This document shows positions 17,510 through 26,080 of a stretch of DNA of 64,000 nt, piece by piece. The DNA comes from Pseudomonadota bacterium (GTDB taxonomy: Bacteria > Pseudomonadota > Gammaproteobacteria > Steroidobacterales > Steroidobacteraceae), in contig JAFEDU010000009.1 in NCBI GenBank assembly GCA_018241425.1, positions 1 to 64,000 of the forward strand, read 5' to 3'. The stretch's first letter is position 1. Every line of letters begins with the position of its first letter. The notes below the pieces were generated by a model that saw only the letters and a program-made list of their open reading frames with translations, did not search any database and was not told the origin of the DNA. Position numbers and translations under genes: made by a program.

Positions 17510-17962
17510 CTAGGGCGCGGAGGGTTTGCAGCAGCTGGGCGCGCAGCACGCCACCTTCAAGGCTTCCGCCTTGGATCGAATCTGGTCCGAGCCGTAGACG
17601 GTGCTCTCCCCGGTCGTCAAGAAAGCCTCCCACTGGACACCCTGGGGGTCGTCAATCCAGCACTTCTCGCTGTTCGCATAGCAGCAGGTCGTCTCGCCCT
17701 CTTCGATCACCGGGCGTTCCGCGCGCTGGAGCCGCTCGTAAACCTCGGAGAGTTCGTCCCGGTCCTCGACCTGGATGCCCAGGTGCTGAACGCCCGGCTT
17801 CCCGTCGCGCTCGCTGATGGCGAAGTTCACCCGGGGATCATCGAGCATCCACTTGGCATAATCGGGCCTTTTCACCGTCGGCTGGGTTGCGAACAGTTGC
17901 GAATAGAAGCGGATGGACGCAGCTAGATCCTTGACGGAAACGTGCACGTGAAGTCGCTTCAT
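17510..17962 (-). CDS. arsI: ArsI C-As lyase (vicinal oxygen chelate dioxygenase)
   Basis: ArsI cleaves the carbon-arsenic bond of trivalent organoarsenicals such as MAs(III) using Fe(II) and oxygen. The 150-residue product has the metal ligands expected for the family: His5 (MKRLH), His60 (PGVQHLG) and Glu112 (GVQWEAF). The vicinal arsenic-binding pair is Cys93-Cys94 in ETTCCYANSEKCW. The C-terminus adds another Cys cluster (VACCAPSCCKPSAP), common in this group and perhaps a metal-loading tail. ATG 17962 overlaps the arsR stop by 4 bp. Confidence 0.93.
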   Translation of the reverse strand: MKRLHVHVSVKDLAASIRFYSQLFATQPTVKRPDYAKWMLDDPRVNFAISERDGKPGVQHLGIQVEDRDELSEVYERLQRAERPVIEEGETTCCYANSEKCWIDDPQGVQWEAFLTTGESTVYGSDQIRSKAEALKVACCAPSCCKPSAP

Positions 17963-18318
17963 ACTTTTCTCCTTCGCGCGGGAGGTGTCGTGGCGGCCGC
18001 CTGGGGCTCGCAGGAAGGGCCGCAACCGACCTCGGCCAGACTGCAGCAGTTCTCCGTCAGAAACCCGACCAGATGGTTCATGCGTTCAAAGTTCGGGCTG
18101 TAGTAGAGGTTCCGACCGTCACGGCGGCTCTCGATGAGCTGCGCTTGAATCAGGCCCTTGAGGTGGAAGGACAACGTGGGCGCGGGAAGTGCGAGACGCT
18201 CAGCGAGTTCCGAGGGTGTGTAGCCCTCCGGGCCCCGCTTCACCAGCAGTCGGTAGACGGAGAGCCGGGCCGCAGACGCCAAAGCGCTTAGCGCAGAAAT
18301 TGCATCGCTTTCTTTCAC
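17959..18318 (-). CDS. arsR: ArsR arsenite-responsive repressor (C-terminal Cys type)
   Basis: The 119-residue winged-helix repressor opens the ars operon. Its recognition helix region is APTLSFHLKGLIQAQLI. Arsenic-binding cysteines lie at the C-terminus (C91, C92, C99, C103, in NCCSLAEVGCGPSC). This is the site type known from the Acidithiobacillus ferrooxidans ArsR, and differs from the CVC motif in the DNA-binding helix of plasmid R773 ArsR. The start is GTG 18318; an overlapping ATG is out of frame and followed at once by a stop. A TATAAT box lies only 7 bp upstream, so the transcript may be nearly leaderless. Confidence 0.93.
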   Translation of the reverse strand: MKESDAISALSALASAARLSVYRLLVKRGPEGYTPSELAERLALPAPTLSFHLKGLIQAQLIESRRDGRNLYYSPNFERMNHLVGFLTENCCSLAEVGCGPSCEPQAAATTPPARRRKV

Positions 18319-18325
18319 ATTTCCA

Positions 18326-18353
18326 ATTATATGGAATGACTTTGCGAACGCAA
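18326..18353 (-). promoter_or_regulatory. ars operon promoter with overlapping dyad
   Basis: On the minus strand, TTGCGT (18348-18353) and a perfect TATAAT (18326-18331) are 16 bp apart. An imperfect dyad, ATTCCA-N6-TGGAAAT (18319-18337), surrounds the -10, as expected for repression by ArsR. The distance to the GTG start leaves almost no leader. Confidence 0.55.
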
Positions 18354-18514
18354 GTTCGAAAGATGTACCGCGGGTTTCCGGGGCGCTCAGCCTAACAACC
18401 GTCCCGTTGCAGGCATGAGCTAGCGCAAGGCGTGAAGTCCGCCGCTCAGGTGCGATTCAAGCCCGCCGCCCTCCGGCGTGCGTCGAACATTCTCAGCATC
18501 TCGTGCGATCCGGG

Positions 18515-19131
18515 TCAGCGCTCCACGAGACCGTCCCTCACGATCTGCCGTGAAACCGCGTCTGCGACCTTCTCTACGAGGTCCGGCAGATTCTGAGGAT
18601 TGGTGGTGCGGCTCGTTCCGGCCCACAGGAGCTTTTCGTCCTTCACCGAGTAGATAAGCGTCTCGATCGGTCAGTGCGCTCGTATCCGGTCGAATACGAA
18701 ACGGCCATGCCGTAAGAGGAATAGTAGGAGCCGAACGAGCCGTACGCGCTCCCGGACCATCCACCCGGTTTCACGATCGTCGTCTGGTCCTTACCCAACA
18801 CGCGCATCACCACCACGCCGTCTACTCCTGCAGCCTTGAGGCGCGCGCGCACGTACTCCAGACCGGGGTGGTCATAACCGATCAAGGTATATGAGGCGAC
18901 GCCCTGCATCCCCCGGTTCGTGAGATCATTCGCGAGGTAGACCTCCGCATCGCGGCGGCGATTCCGGTCGTCGATGAGAACCAGGGTGGCGATCTTCTTT
19001 CCCGCCGGTGTCACCGGCTGGGCGTCCGGCGCCTTCCAGGTGGCCACGAAGATTGTGCTCGTACTGCACGCCACCAGACCGATGACGCAGGCCACGAGAA
19101 TCCAACGAACGATATGCGTGCGCAATGACAC
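18515..19131 (-). pseudogene. lipoprotein gene interrupted by a -1 frameshift
   Basis: The frame from ATG 19131 encodes a lipoprotein (lipobox region GLVACSTST) with TSTIFVATWKAPDAQPV, KIATLVLIDDRNRRRDAEVY and DGVVVMRVLGKDQTTI, a pattern known in DUF4136-like envelope proteins. The frame runs into a stop at 18643 after unrelated residues (DRSRRLSTR). A different frame continues the family pattern at once (ETLIYSVKDEKLLWAGTSRT, then DLVEKVADAVSRQIVRDG) and stops at 18515. One missing base near 18660-18675 explains this. It is either a true frameshift mutation or a sequencing error; if repaired the product would be about 205 residues. Function is unknown. Confidence 0.75.
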
Positions 19132-19219
19132 TCCTTGGTCCCGGAAGGTATCTCGCGGTCTTACGCCCGCGCGGCCGGACCATGGTCGCCTGCGCGAGCG
19201 CTTTAGTCGAGATCCCGAG

Positions 19220-20203
19220 TCACCGTCGGGGCGCGCGTACGATTGCGTCGGCTTTGGCCAGGAGCGCCTCGGCCATGCGGATGCTGGCGATGTCGATCAG
19301 CCGGCCGTCGAGGGAAACCGCGCCCTTACCCTCCCGGGTCGCCTGTGCCATCGCCTCGACGATGCGGCGAGCCCTCGTGACTTCGGCCTCAGCGGGCGTG
19401 TATACCTCGTTTGCGAGCTCGATCTGCGAGGGATGTATCGCCCACTTGCCCTCGTAGCCGAGCACCGCCGCGCGCCGGGCCGCCGCGATGTAGCCATCCG
19501 GATCGCTGAAGTCTCCGAAGGGACCGTCGATAGGCCGCAGTCCATAGGCCCGGCAGGCCACGAGCATGCGGGTTTGCGCTGCGTGCCAGGGATCCGCCCA
19601 GAAGTACTGCCGGACACCCTTTTCGTCGGTATCCGCGAGCACCCCGTAATCCCGGTTTACCCCGCCGATCACGGTCGTGCGGGCGCGCGTGGAGGCCGCG
19701 TAATCCGCCACCCCGAAGCTCATCGCCTCGAGGCGTCGCGAGGACTGCGCGATGGACTCGACGTTGGCCATGCCGAGCGCCGTCTCGATCAGCACCTCAA
19801 AGCCGATCCGCCGGGTACGCTTGCGGGCCGCCTCGATCTGCGTGACGAGCATGTCGAGTGCGTAGACGTCCTGAGGTACGCCCACCTTCGGGATGAGCAG
19901 CATGTCCAGCCGCGGGCAGGACTCCACGATGTCCACCACGTCCCGGTACATGTAGTGGGTATCGAGCCCATTGATGCGCACCATGAGCGTCTTGCTGCCC
20001 CACTCGATGTCGTTGAGTCCCTGGATGATGTTTTTGCGCGCCTGCTCCTTGTCGTCGGGCGCCACGGCATCCTCGCAATCCAGGAACACCACATCGGCGG
20101 CAGAGCGGGCGGCCTTCTCGAACAGACCGGGGTTCGACCCGGGAACGGCGAGCTCGGAGCGTTGCACGCGGGCAGTCGGTGGCTCGATCGTGGTGAAACT
20201 CAT
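19220..20203 (-). CDS. mcl: L-malyl-CoA lyase (HpcH/HpaI family)
   Basis: Malyl-CoA lyase splits malyl-CoA into acetyl-CoA and glyoxylate, the closing step of the serine cycle. The 327-residue protein shows the CitE/Mcl pattern: RSELAVPGSNPGLFEKAA, the Mg-binding VFLDCEDAVAPDDKEQAR, LMVRINGLDTHYMYRDV, and the second acidic site EVLIETALGMANVE. It ends the operon with ppc, mtkB and mtkA, which make its substrate. AAGGAG sits just before ATG 20203, and the gene starts 20 bp after the ppc stop. Confidence 0.94.
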   Translation of the reverse strand: MSFTTIEPPTARVQRSELAVPGSNPGLFEKAARSAADVVFLDCEDAVAPDDKEQARKNIIQGLNDIEWGSKTLMVRINGLDTHYMYRDVVDIVESCPRLDMLLIPKVGVPQDVYALDMLVTQIEAARKRTRRIGFEVLIETALGMANVESIAQSSRRLEAMSFGVADYAASTRARTTVIGGVNRDYGVLADTDEKGVRQYFWADPWHAAQTRMLVACRAYGLRPIDGPFGDFSDPDGYIAAARRAAVLGYEGKWAIHPSQIELANEVYTPAEAEVTRARRIVEAMAQATREGKGAVSLDGRLIDIASIRMAEALLAKADAIVRAPRR

Positions 20204-20223
20204 GGTCGTGCTCCTTAAGGAAT

Positions 20224-22941
20224 TCAGCCAGTCGTGCCAAACCCGCTGGCAATGCAGTTAATGGATAGCAGGAGCGGAGCCCTGAAGGGCTCCCTCGCCG
20301 CGGCATCCGGGGCACTGCGATAACGACGCAGCAGCTCGACCTGCACACGGTTTGCCTGGCCGATGGCGGGAAGCTTGCGGGCAAGGCGGGCGCCGAGCTG
20401 CGGAAAGCGTCCGCCGATCCGGGTGCCCCCGCTGACTTGCAGCAGCATCGCGCAGGTGAGCGCGTGCTCGCGCTCGATCATTCCGAAGATCGCGTCCCTT
20501 ACTCCGCCATCGGCCACGAGCCTCGCGTAGTCCCGGGCGATCGCCAGGTCCACCTGCTGCAGGGTCTTCTCGACCTCGTCGACGACCAGGCGAAACAGGC
20601 GTGACTCCCGGAACATGCGCCGCAGGAGGGCAAGCCCGGCGTCTCCTCGCACCTCGATGAAGGCAGCGATGCCGCTGCCGACCCCATACCAACCGGGAAC
20701 CACGTGGCGGTTCTGCGACCAGGCAAACACCCACGGGATGGCGCGCAGGTCCGCGAGGGTCTCGGCACCAAAGCGCCGAGCTGGGCGCGACCCGATATTG
20801 AGCAGGGCCAGCTCATCCAGCGGGCTGGCCGCGCGCAGGTAGGTCACCAGATCCGGCCGCTGCGTCAGGCGCCCGTAGGCTGCGCGCGAGGTCTCCGACA
20901 GCGCCTCCATGGCATCGTCAAACTCCGCCACCGGTACGAGCGCCTGCTCGTCCTCGGACTTGAGGCTGTGCTCGAGGACGCTCGCGGCCAGGAGCTCGAT
21001 CTGGTACGCAGCCGTGCCGCGGTTGGCGAACTTGAATGAGACGACCTCACCCTGCTCGGTGATGCGAAACCGGCCGTGGATCGAGCCCGCCGGCTGCGCC
21101 GCAATGGCCCGACCCGTCGGCACGCCACCGCGGCTCACGGAGCCGCCCCGCCCATGGAAGAAGGCGATGGGAATCTTCAGCTCGCGCCCCAGGCGCGTCA
21201 GCTTCACCTGCGCCTTGTGCAGCTCCCAGTTGGAGGCCAGGAAGCCCCCGTCCTTGTTCGAGTCGGAGTAACCGAGCATGACCTCCTGGACGCCGCCCTG
21301 CGCACGCACGCTTCGCCGGACCATGGGGACGCTGAGCAGCTCCGTCATGATCGCGGGGGCCGCCCGCAGGTCCTCGATGGTCTCGAACAGCGGCACGATC
21401 GGCAACGTGCAGGTCTCGACGGCCGCAGCATCCGCGTACAGGCCCGCGCGCTTGGCGAGCAGGTAAATCCCGAGCAGGTCGCCCGCGCTGCGGGTCATGC
21501 TCAGTATGAAGGCACCGATGGCCTCACGGTCGAACTGCTCGCGCGTCTCCCGTACGAGCTGGAAGATTCCGAGGGTCTCCTGCGTGTCCGCCGACAGCGT
21601 GAGATCCGGACGCGTACCCGCCCGGGGGCGTGACAGCTCATCGAGCAACCAGGCCTTCCACGCCGCGCTCTCCGGTGCCGGAGGCTCCCCCACCGCGCCA
21701 CCCAAGCGCCACAATTCCTCGAGCGCCGAGGTCGTGCGGGTGCTGTTCTCCCTGAGGTCCAGCCGCACGGTGCAGAACCTGAAGGTCTCGACCCCCCGAC
21801 GCAAGGGCCGCAACAGCCACGCGGCGAGGTCGGGAGTGCGCGCGGCGGCCAGCGCCTCCTCCATCAGCCGCAGGTCCGCGGCCAGGCCACCGGCGTCGGC
21901 ATAACCAGCGGGCCCCGACGCCGCAGGGCCACCCGCCAGCGTGCGCTCGAGCTTCCCCGAAATGCACACCAGGTATTGGCGGTACAGCTCGCCCGGGTTG
22001 CGGGCCGCGATCCGCTCGCCCTCGCCAGACTCCTGCAGCGCGCGCTGCAACGCGGTCCGCAGGGTTTCAGGGACACTGAGCGCAGCCTCGGCGAATGAGG
22101 CCGTACGAATCAGCTCCTGCACGCGGGCCTGGTAGTGGGTGAGGCTCGCCGCGCGGTTGGCGCGCAGCGCCTCGCGGGTCACCTCGTTGGTGACGAACGG
22201 GTTGCCGTCACGGTCCCCGCCGATCCACGCTCCGAACTGGAAGAACGGCGGCACCTCGAGGTGCTCGCCGGGATACCCCTGCGCCAGCGCCGCATCGAGC
22301 TTCTCCAGCACCAGCGGCACCGTCTCGAACAGTGTCTCGTTGAAGAAGTGCAGGCCCCAGTACACCTCCTGAGCGACGGTGGGCTTCTGCAGGCGCAGCT
22401 CGCCGGTCAGCCACAGCAGCTCTACCTCGTGGCGCAGCCGCTGCACGAGCTCGGCGCGCTCACGACGGGTCCAGCGGGGGGACTCGAGATCCATCAGGCC
22501 CCGGTAGAGGCGCCGGTGCCACTCGAGCACCGTCACGCGCTTGGACTCCGTCGGGTGGGCGGTGATCACGGGCCGTATCCGCAGCCCGTGCAGGGTCGCG
22601 GAGAGCTTCTGCGCCGACACTCCCTCGCGTCCCGCCTCCCGGATCAGACGCGCGAAAGTGCCCCGGGCTCCCCCATCCACGGCCGCGTCCTCGGCCTCGC
22701 GCCGCCGGCGCATGGCGGCGTTCTGCTCGGCGATGCTGAGCAGCTGGAACCAGATGCCCTGCGCCTGCAGCGCCCGCGCCAGCAGGTGCGGCGCAAGTCC
22801 CAGCGTCGGCAGGTCCCCGCGCAGCGCCGACAGGACTTCGGGCTGGTGTCGTTCGACCACGTCGGAGAGCAGGCCGAGCAGCAGCTCCGCCACCTGCGTC
22901 TCATAAGCATCGCCGCCGGCGGGGAGGTGCGACTCCTTCAA
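20224..22941 (-). CDS. ppc: phosphoenolpyruvate carboxylase
   Basis: PEP carboxylase adds bicarbonate to PEP to give oxaloacetate, the CO2-fixing step of the serine cycle. The product, about 905 residues, has the catalytic His motif VITAHPTESKRVTVL, the second active-site region GYSDSNKDGGFL, the Gly loop FHGRGGSVSRGGVPTG, and the C-terminal GFGTTG. I chose TTG 22941 because it overlaps the mtkB stop as TTGA. An in-frame ATG at 23004 would overlap mtkB by 67 bp and is less likely. No allosteric site can be judged by eye. Context (mtkAB, mcl) supports a serine-cycle role. Confidence 0.93.
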   Translation of the reverse strand: MKESHLPAGGDAYETQVAELLLGLLSDVVERHQPEVLSALRGDLPTLGLAPHLLARALQAQGIWFQLLSIAEQNAAMRRRREAEDAAVDGGARGTFARLIREAGREGVSAQKLSATLHGLRIRPVITAHPTESKRVTVLEWHRRLYRGLMDLESPRWTRRERAELVQRLRHEVELLWLTGELRLQKPTVAQEVYWGLHFFNETLFETVPLVLEKLDAALAQGYPGEHLEVPPFFQFGAWIGGDRDGNPFVTNEVTREALRANRAASLTHYQARVQELIRTASFAEAALSVPETLRTALQRALQESGEGERIAARNPGELYRQYLVCISGKLERTLAGGPAASGPAGYADAGGLAADLRLMEEALAAARTPDLAAWLLRPLRRGVETFRFCTVRLDLRENSTRTTSALEELWRLGGAVGEPPAPESAAWKAWLLDELSRPRAGTRPDLTLSADTQETLGIFQLVRETREQFDREAIGAFILSMTRSAGDLLGIYLLAKRAGLYADAAAVETCTLPIVPLFETIEDLRAAPAIMTELLSVPMVRRSVRAQGGVQEVMLGYSDSNKDGGFLASNWELHKAQVKLTRLGRELKIPIAFFHGRGGSVSRGGVPTGRAIAAQPAGSIHGRFRITEQGEVVSFKFANRGTAAYQIELLAASVLEHSLKSEDEQALVPVAEFDDAMEALSETSRAAYGRLTQRPDLVTYLRAASPLDELALLNIGSRPARRFGAETLADLRAIPWVFAWSQNRHVVPGWYGVGSGIAAFIEVRGDAGLALLRRMFRESRLFRLVVDEVEKTLQQVDLAIARDYARLVADGGVRDAIFGMIEREHALTCAMLLQVSGGTRIGGRFPQLGARLARKLPAIGQANRVQVELLRRYRSAPDAAAREPFRAPLLLSINCIASGFGTTG

Positions 22942-23846
22942 GCTCTCGTCCGGGCCGGGCTCTTCCTGCTCAGTACCGCCGCTACCGTGGACCCGAGCTC
23001 GCATGCGCTTGGGGCTACGGTGAGGCCATACGACTTCATGATCTCCGCCTTCTCCGGGGCGGTGTCCCCAACGGAGGAGATGATCGCCCCCGCGTGGCCC
23101 ATGCGGCGACCCCGCGGGGCTGTGAGGCCGGCCACGTAGCCGATCACCGGTTTGGTCATGTTCTCCTTCACCCACCTGGCGGCCTCCGCTTCCTGCGGTC
23201 CGCCGATCTCCCCGATCATGACCACCGCCTCGGTCTCCGGATCCTGCTCGAACAGGGCGAGGTGATCCAGGAAGGAGCTGCCGTTGATGGGGTCGCCACC
23301 AATGCCGACGCTGGTCGTCTGCCCGATGCCGAGGGCGTTCATCTGCGCGGCCGCCTCGTAGCCCAGGGTGCCGGAGCGGGAGACGATGCCGACGCTGCCA
23401 CGGCGGTAAATGTGTCCCGGCATGATGCCGAGCATCGCCTTGCCGGCACTGATGATGCCGGCGCAGTTCGGCCCGACCAGCAGCGTCCGCTTCTCGCGCG
23501 GATAGCGCCTGAGGTAGCGCTTGACCCGCATCATGTCCTGCGCCGGGATGCCGTCGGTGATGATGCACACGAGCCTGAGGCCCGCATCCGCCGCTTCCAT
23601 GAGCGAATCGGCTGCGAAGGCCGGCGGCACGAACGCGAGGCTGGTCGTGGCCCCCGTTGCCTGCACGGCGTCCTTCACCGTGTTGAAGACCGGGCGTTCG
23701 AGGTGGGTCTGGCCGCCCTTGCCGGGCGTCACGCCGCCGACGACCCGGGTACCGTAGGCGATCATCTCCTTCGCGTGGAAGGTAGCCTTGTCCCCGGTGA
23801 ACCCTTGCACGATGACGGGCGTCTTCTCGTCGATCAGAATACTCAT
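22938..23846 (-). CDS. mtkB: malate-CoA ligase subunit alpha (succinyl-CoA synthetase alpha-like)
   Basis: This 302-residue subunit resembles SucD: CoA-binding region near IVQGFTGDKATFHAKEMIAY, GGVTPGKGGQTHLERPVF, and the phosphohistidine region around AGAIISSVGDTAPEKAEIM. With the adjacent beta subunit it makes malyl-CoA from malate, CoA and ATP. By sequence alone it could be a succinyl-CoA synthetase, but the neighbours sga, hprA, ppc and mcl make malate thiokinase the better call. It lies 17 bp after mtkA. Confidence 0.9.
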   Translation of the reverse strand: MSILIDEKTPVIVQGFTGDKATFHAKEMIAYGTRVVGGVTPGKGGQTHLERPVFNTVKDAVQATGATTSLAFVPPAFAADSLMEAADAGLRLVCIITDGIPAQDMMRVKRYLRRYPREKRTLLVGPNCAGIISAGKAMLGIMPGHIYRRGSVGIVSRSGTLGYEAAAQMNALGIGQTTSVGIGGDPINGSSFLDHLALFEQDPETEAVVMIGEIGGPQEAEAARWVKENMTKPVIGYVAGLTAPRGRRMGHAGAIISSVGDTAPEKAEIMKSYGLTVAPSACELGSTVAAVLSRKSPARTRA

Positions 23847-23863
23847 GGCGGTGTCCTCAAGGC

Positions 23864-25030
23864 TCAGTGCGGGCGCGCGGCGGCCACGACCTTCTGGGCC
23901 GCCTCGGCGAGCGTGTCCGCACTGATGATCGCAAGGCCGCTCTCGGTGATGATCCGGCGTCCTTCCTGCTCATTGGTACCGGCGAGCCGCACCACCAGCG
24001 GCACCTTCATCCCGATGGACTGCACGGCCTGCACGACGCCCTGCGCCACCCAGTCGCAACGATTGATGCCGGCGAAGATGTTGACGAGCACCGCCTTCAC
24101 GTTGGCGTCCGAAAGCACGAGCTGGAAGGCCTTGGTGACGCGCTCCGGTGAGGCGCCGCCGCCCACGTCGAGGAAGTTGGCCGGCTCGCCGCCCGCATAC
24201 TTGATGGTGTCCATGGTCGCCATCGCAAGCCCGGCGCCGTTGATGATGCACCCGATGTCGCCCGTGAGCCCGACGTAGTTGAGGTTGTCCTGCGAGGCCT
24301 CCGCCTCGCGCGGATCCTCCTGGGAAAGGTCCCGCATCTCCGAGACCTCGCGGTGGCGGAACAGCCCGTTGTCGTCGAAGGACATCTTGGCATCGAGCGC
24401 GATCACGCGATCGTCCGGCGTCACCACCAGCGGGTTGATCTCGACCATGGTGGCATCGAGGTCCCGGAACGCGCGGTACGCTCCCAGGATCGCCGTCACT
24501 GCGCGGCTCACCTGCTTGATGTTCAGCCCGAGTCCGAACGCGATCTCCCGCGCCTGGAAGGCCTGCAGCCCGACGGCCGGCTCGACCTCCGTCTGCAGGA
24601 TGGCCTGCGGGGAGGTCCGCGCCAGTTCCTCGATCTCCATGCCGCCCTGGGCGGATGCGATCACGCGCACCCGCTCGGCCTTGCGGTCCAGGACGATCCC
24701 GAGGTAGAGCTCGCGCTCGAACTTCTCGGCGATCTCCACGTAGACGCGCTGCACGACCTTTCCCTCCGGGCCGGTCTGCGCGGTGACCAGGCGCTTGCCC
24801 AGCATGGCGCGGGCCGCGTCGTGCACTTCGTGGTAGGTGCGGCACAGCTTGATGCCGCCCGCCTTGCCGCGGGCTCCGGAATGGATCTGTGCCTTGACGG
24901 CCCAGTGCCAGCCGCCGAGCTCGGTGGCCGCGAACGAGGCCTGCTCCGGGCTGTAGGCAACTGCCCCCCGCTGGATCGGGACCCCGTAGCCCGCCAGAAG
25001 CTCTTTGGCCTGATACTCGTGTATGTCCAC
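23864..25030 (-). CDS. mtkA: malate-CoA ligase subunit beta (ATP-grasp)
   Basis: The 388-residue ATP-grasp subunit starts MDIHEYQAKELLAGYGVPI, the usual SucC/MtkA opening. It carries the nucleotide-binding loop KAQIHSGARGKAGGIKL, the Mg-binding VEINPLVVTPDDRVIALDAK, and the CoA-ligase motif FLDVGGGASPERVTKAF. Together with MtkB it activates malate to malyl-CoA. Distinguishing it from succinyl-CoA synthetase rests on the operon. Confidence 0.9.
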   Translation of the reverse strand: MDIHEYQAKELLAGYGVPIQRGAVAYSPEQASFAATELGGWHWAVKAQIHSGARGKAGGIKLCRTYHEVHDAARAMLGKRLVTAQTGPEGKVVQRVYVEIAEKFERELYLGIVLDRKAERVRVIASAQGGMEIEELARTSPQAILQTEVEPAVGLQAFQAREIAFGLGLNIKQVSRAVTAILGAYRAFRDLDATMVEINPLVVTPDDRVIALDAKMSFDDNGLFRHREVSEMRDLSQEDPREAEASQDNLNYVGLTGDIGCIINGAGLAMATMDTIKYAGGEPANFLDVGGGASPERVTKAFQLVLSDANVKAVLVNIFAGINRCDWVAQGVVQAVQSIGMKVPLVVRLAGTNEQEGRRIITESGLAIISADTLAEAAQKVVAAARPH

Positions 25031-25117
25031 TGTGTTTCCCCCGGGGTCATCCGCCGCCCGCTCGCTGCCGTGGTGGACGAGGCCCCTGAATCGCGAATTC
25101 CTGCGCCGCCCTCGGCT

Positions 25118-26080
25118 TCAGGTCACCAGATTGCGCGGTGCACCCGCGACGAAGGCTTCAATGTTGTCGATCAGCTGGTCGGCGAGGAACTGCATCGCCC
25201 CGTCACTCGCCCACGCCACGTGCGGGGTGAGGATGAAATTGGGCATGCGCAGCTCGAGCAGCGGGTTGCCGGCCTTGGGTGGCTCGGTCGTGAGCACATC
25301 GAAGCCCGCGCCGGCGATCAGCCCCTCCTTCAGGGCCTGCACCAGGGCTCGCTCGTCCACGAGGCCACCGCGGGCGGTATTGATGAGGAGCGCGGTGCGC
25401 TTCATGCGCCGCAGCTCCTCGAGGCCGATCATGTTGCGCGTCTCGGGCGTCAGGGGGACGTGGAGCGAGATCACGTCGCTCTCCTGAAGCACCTGCGCGA
25501 GCGGCGTGAACTCGACGCCCGCAGCTTTCGGCGGCGCGTGGTCGGCGAACAGCACCCGCATGCCGAACGCCTGCGCGATCCGCGCCGTGCCCTGCCCCAG
25601 CACGCCCTCGCCCACGATCCCGATGGTCGAGCCGTGCAGGTCGCGGATCGGGTGGTCGAAGAAGCAGAACTGGTCGACCTGTTGCCAGCGCCCCCGCTCG
25701 ACGTCGGCGCGGTAGGCAAGGAGGTTGCGTCGCAGCGCCGTGATCAGCGCAAAGGCATGCTCGGGAACCGTATGTACCGCGTAGTTGCGGATGTTGGACA
25801 CCGCGATTGCGTGGTCGCGGCAGTACGCGACGTCCACCACGTCATAACCGGTGGCAGCGACCGCGATCATGCGCAGCTTCGGCAGCACCTTCAGGGTCTC
25901 ACCGCGCAGCGGCACCTTGTTGGTGATGGCAATCGTCGCCTCGCCCAGGCGCTGCGGCAGCTCGCCGACGGCACTCACCGGGTACTCCTGCCAGGTGTGC
26001 GGAAACGCCGGGCGGCGCACCTCGGCCTTGAGGGTCGAGCGATCGAGGAACACCACCTGCTGCGGCGCCGGCGCGTTCAT
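25118..26080 (-). CDS. hprA: hydroxypyruvate reductase / D-2-hydroxyacid dehydrogenase
   Basis: This 320-residue NAD(P)H dehydrogenase reduces hydroxypyruvate to glycerate in the serine cycle. The nucleotide fold motif is GIVGEGVLGQGTARIAQAFG. The catalytic triad is visible as Arg in INTARGGLVDERAL, Glu in FDVLTTEPPKAG and His in FILTPHVAWASDG. Its ATG overlaps the stop of sga by 4 bp, so the two consecutive enzymes, which share hydroxypyruvate, are translationally coupled. An 87-bp gap to mtkA follows. Confidence 0.9.
   Translation of the reverse strand: MNAPAPQQVVFLDRSTLKAEVRRPAFPHTWQEYPVSAVGELPQRLGEATIAITNKVPLRGETLKVLPKLRMIAVAATGYDVVDVAYCRDHAIAVSNIRNYAVHTVPEHAFALITALRRNLLAYRADVERGRWQQVDQFCFFDHPIRDLHGSTIGIVGEGVLGQGTARIAQAFGMRVLFADHAPPKAAGVEFTPLAQVLQESDVISLHVPLTPETRNMIGLEELRRMKRTALLINTARGGLVDERALVQALKEGLIAGAGFDVLTTEPPKAGNPLLELRMPNFILTPHVAWASDGAMQFLADQLIDNIEAFVAGAPRNLVT

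Noticed and set aside
22135..23139. Long plus-strand open frame opposite ppc and mtkB
   Set aside because: It is a high-GC shadow: the minus strand carries clear PEP carboxylase and MtkB motifs, and the plus-strand translation is Arg/Gln-rich with no recognisable fold.
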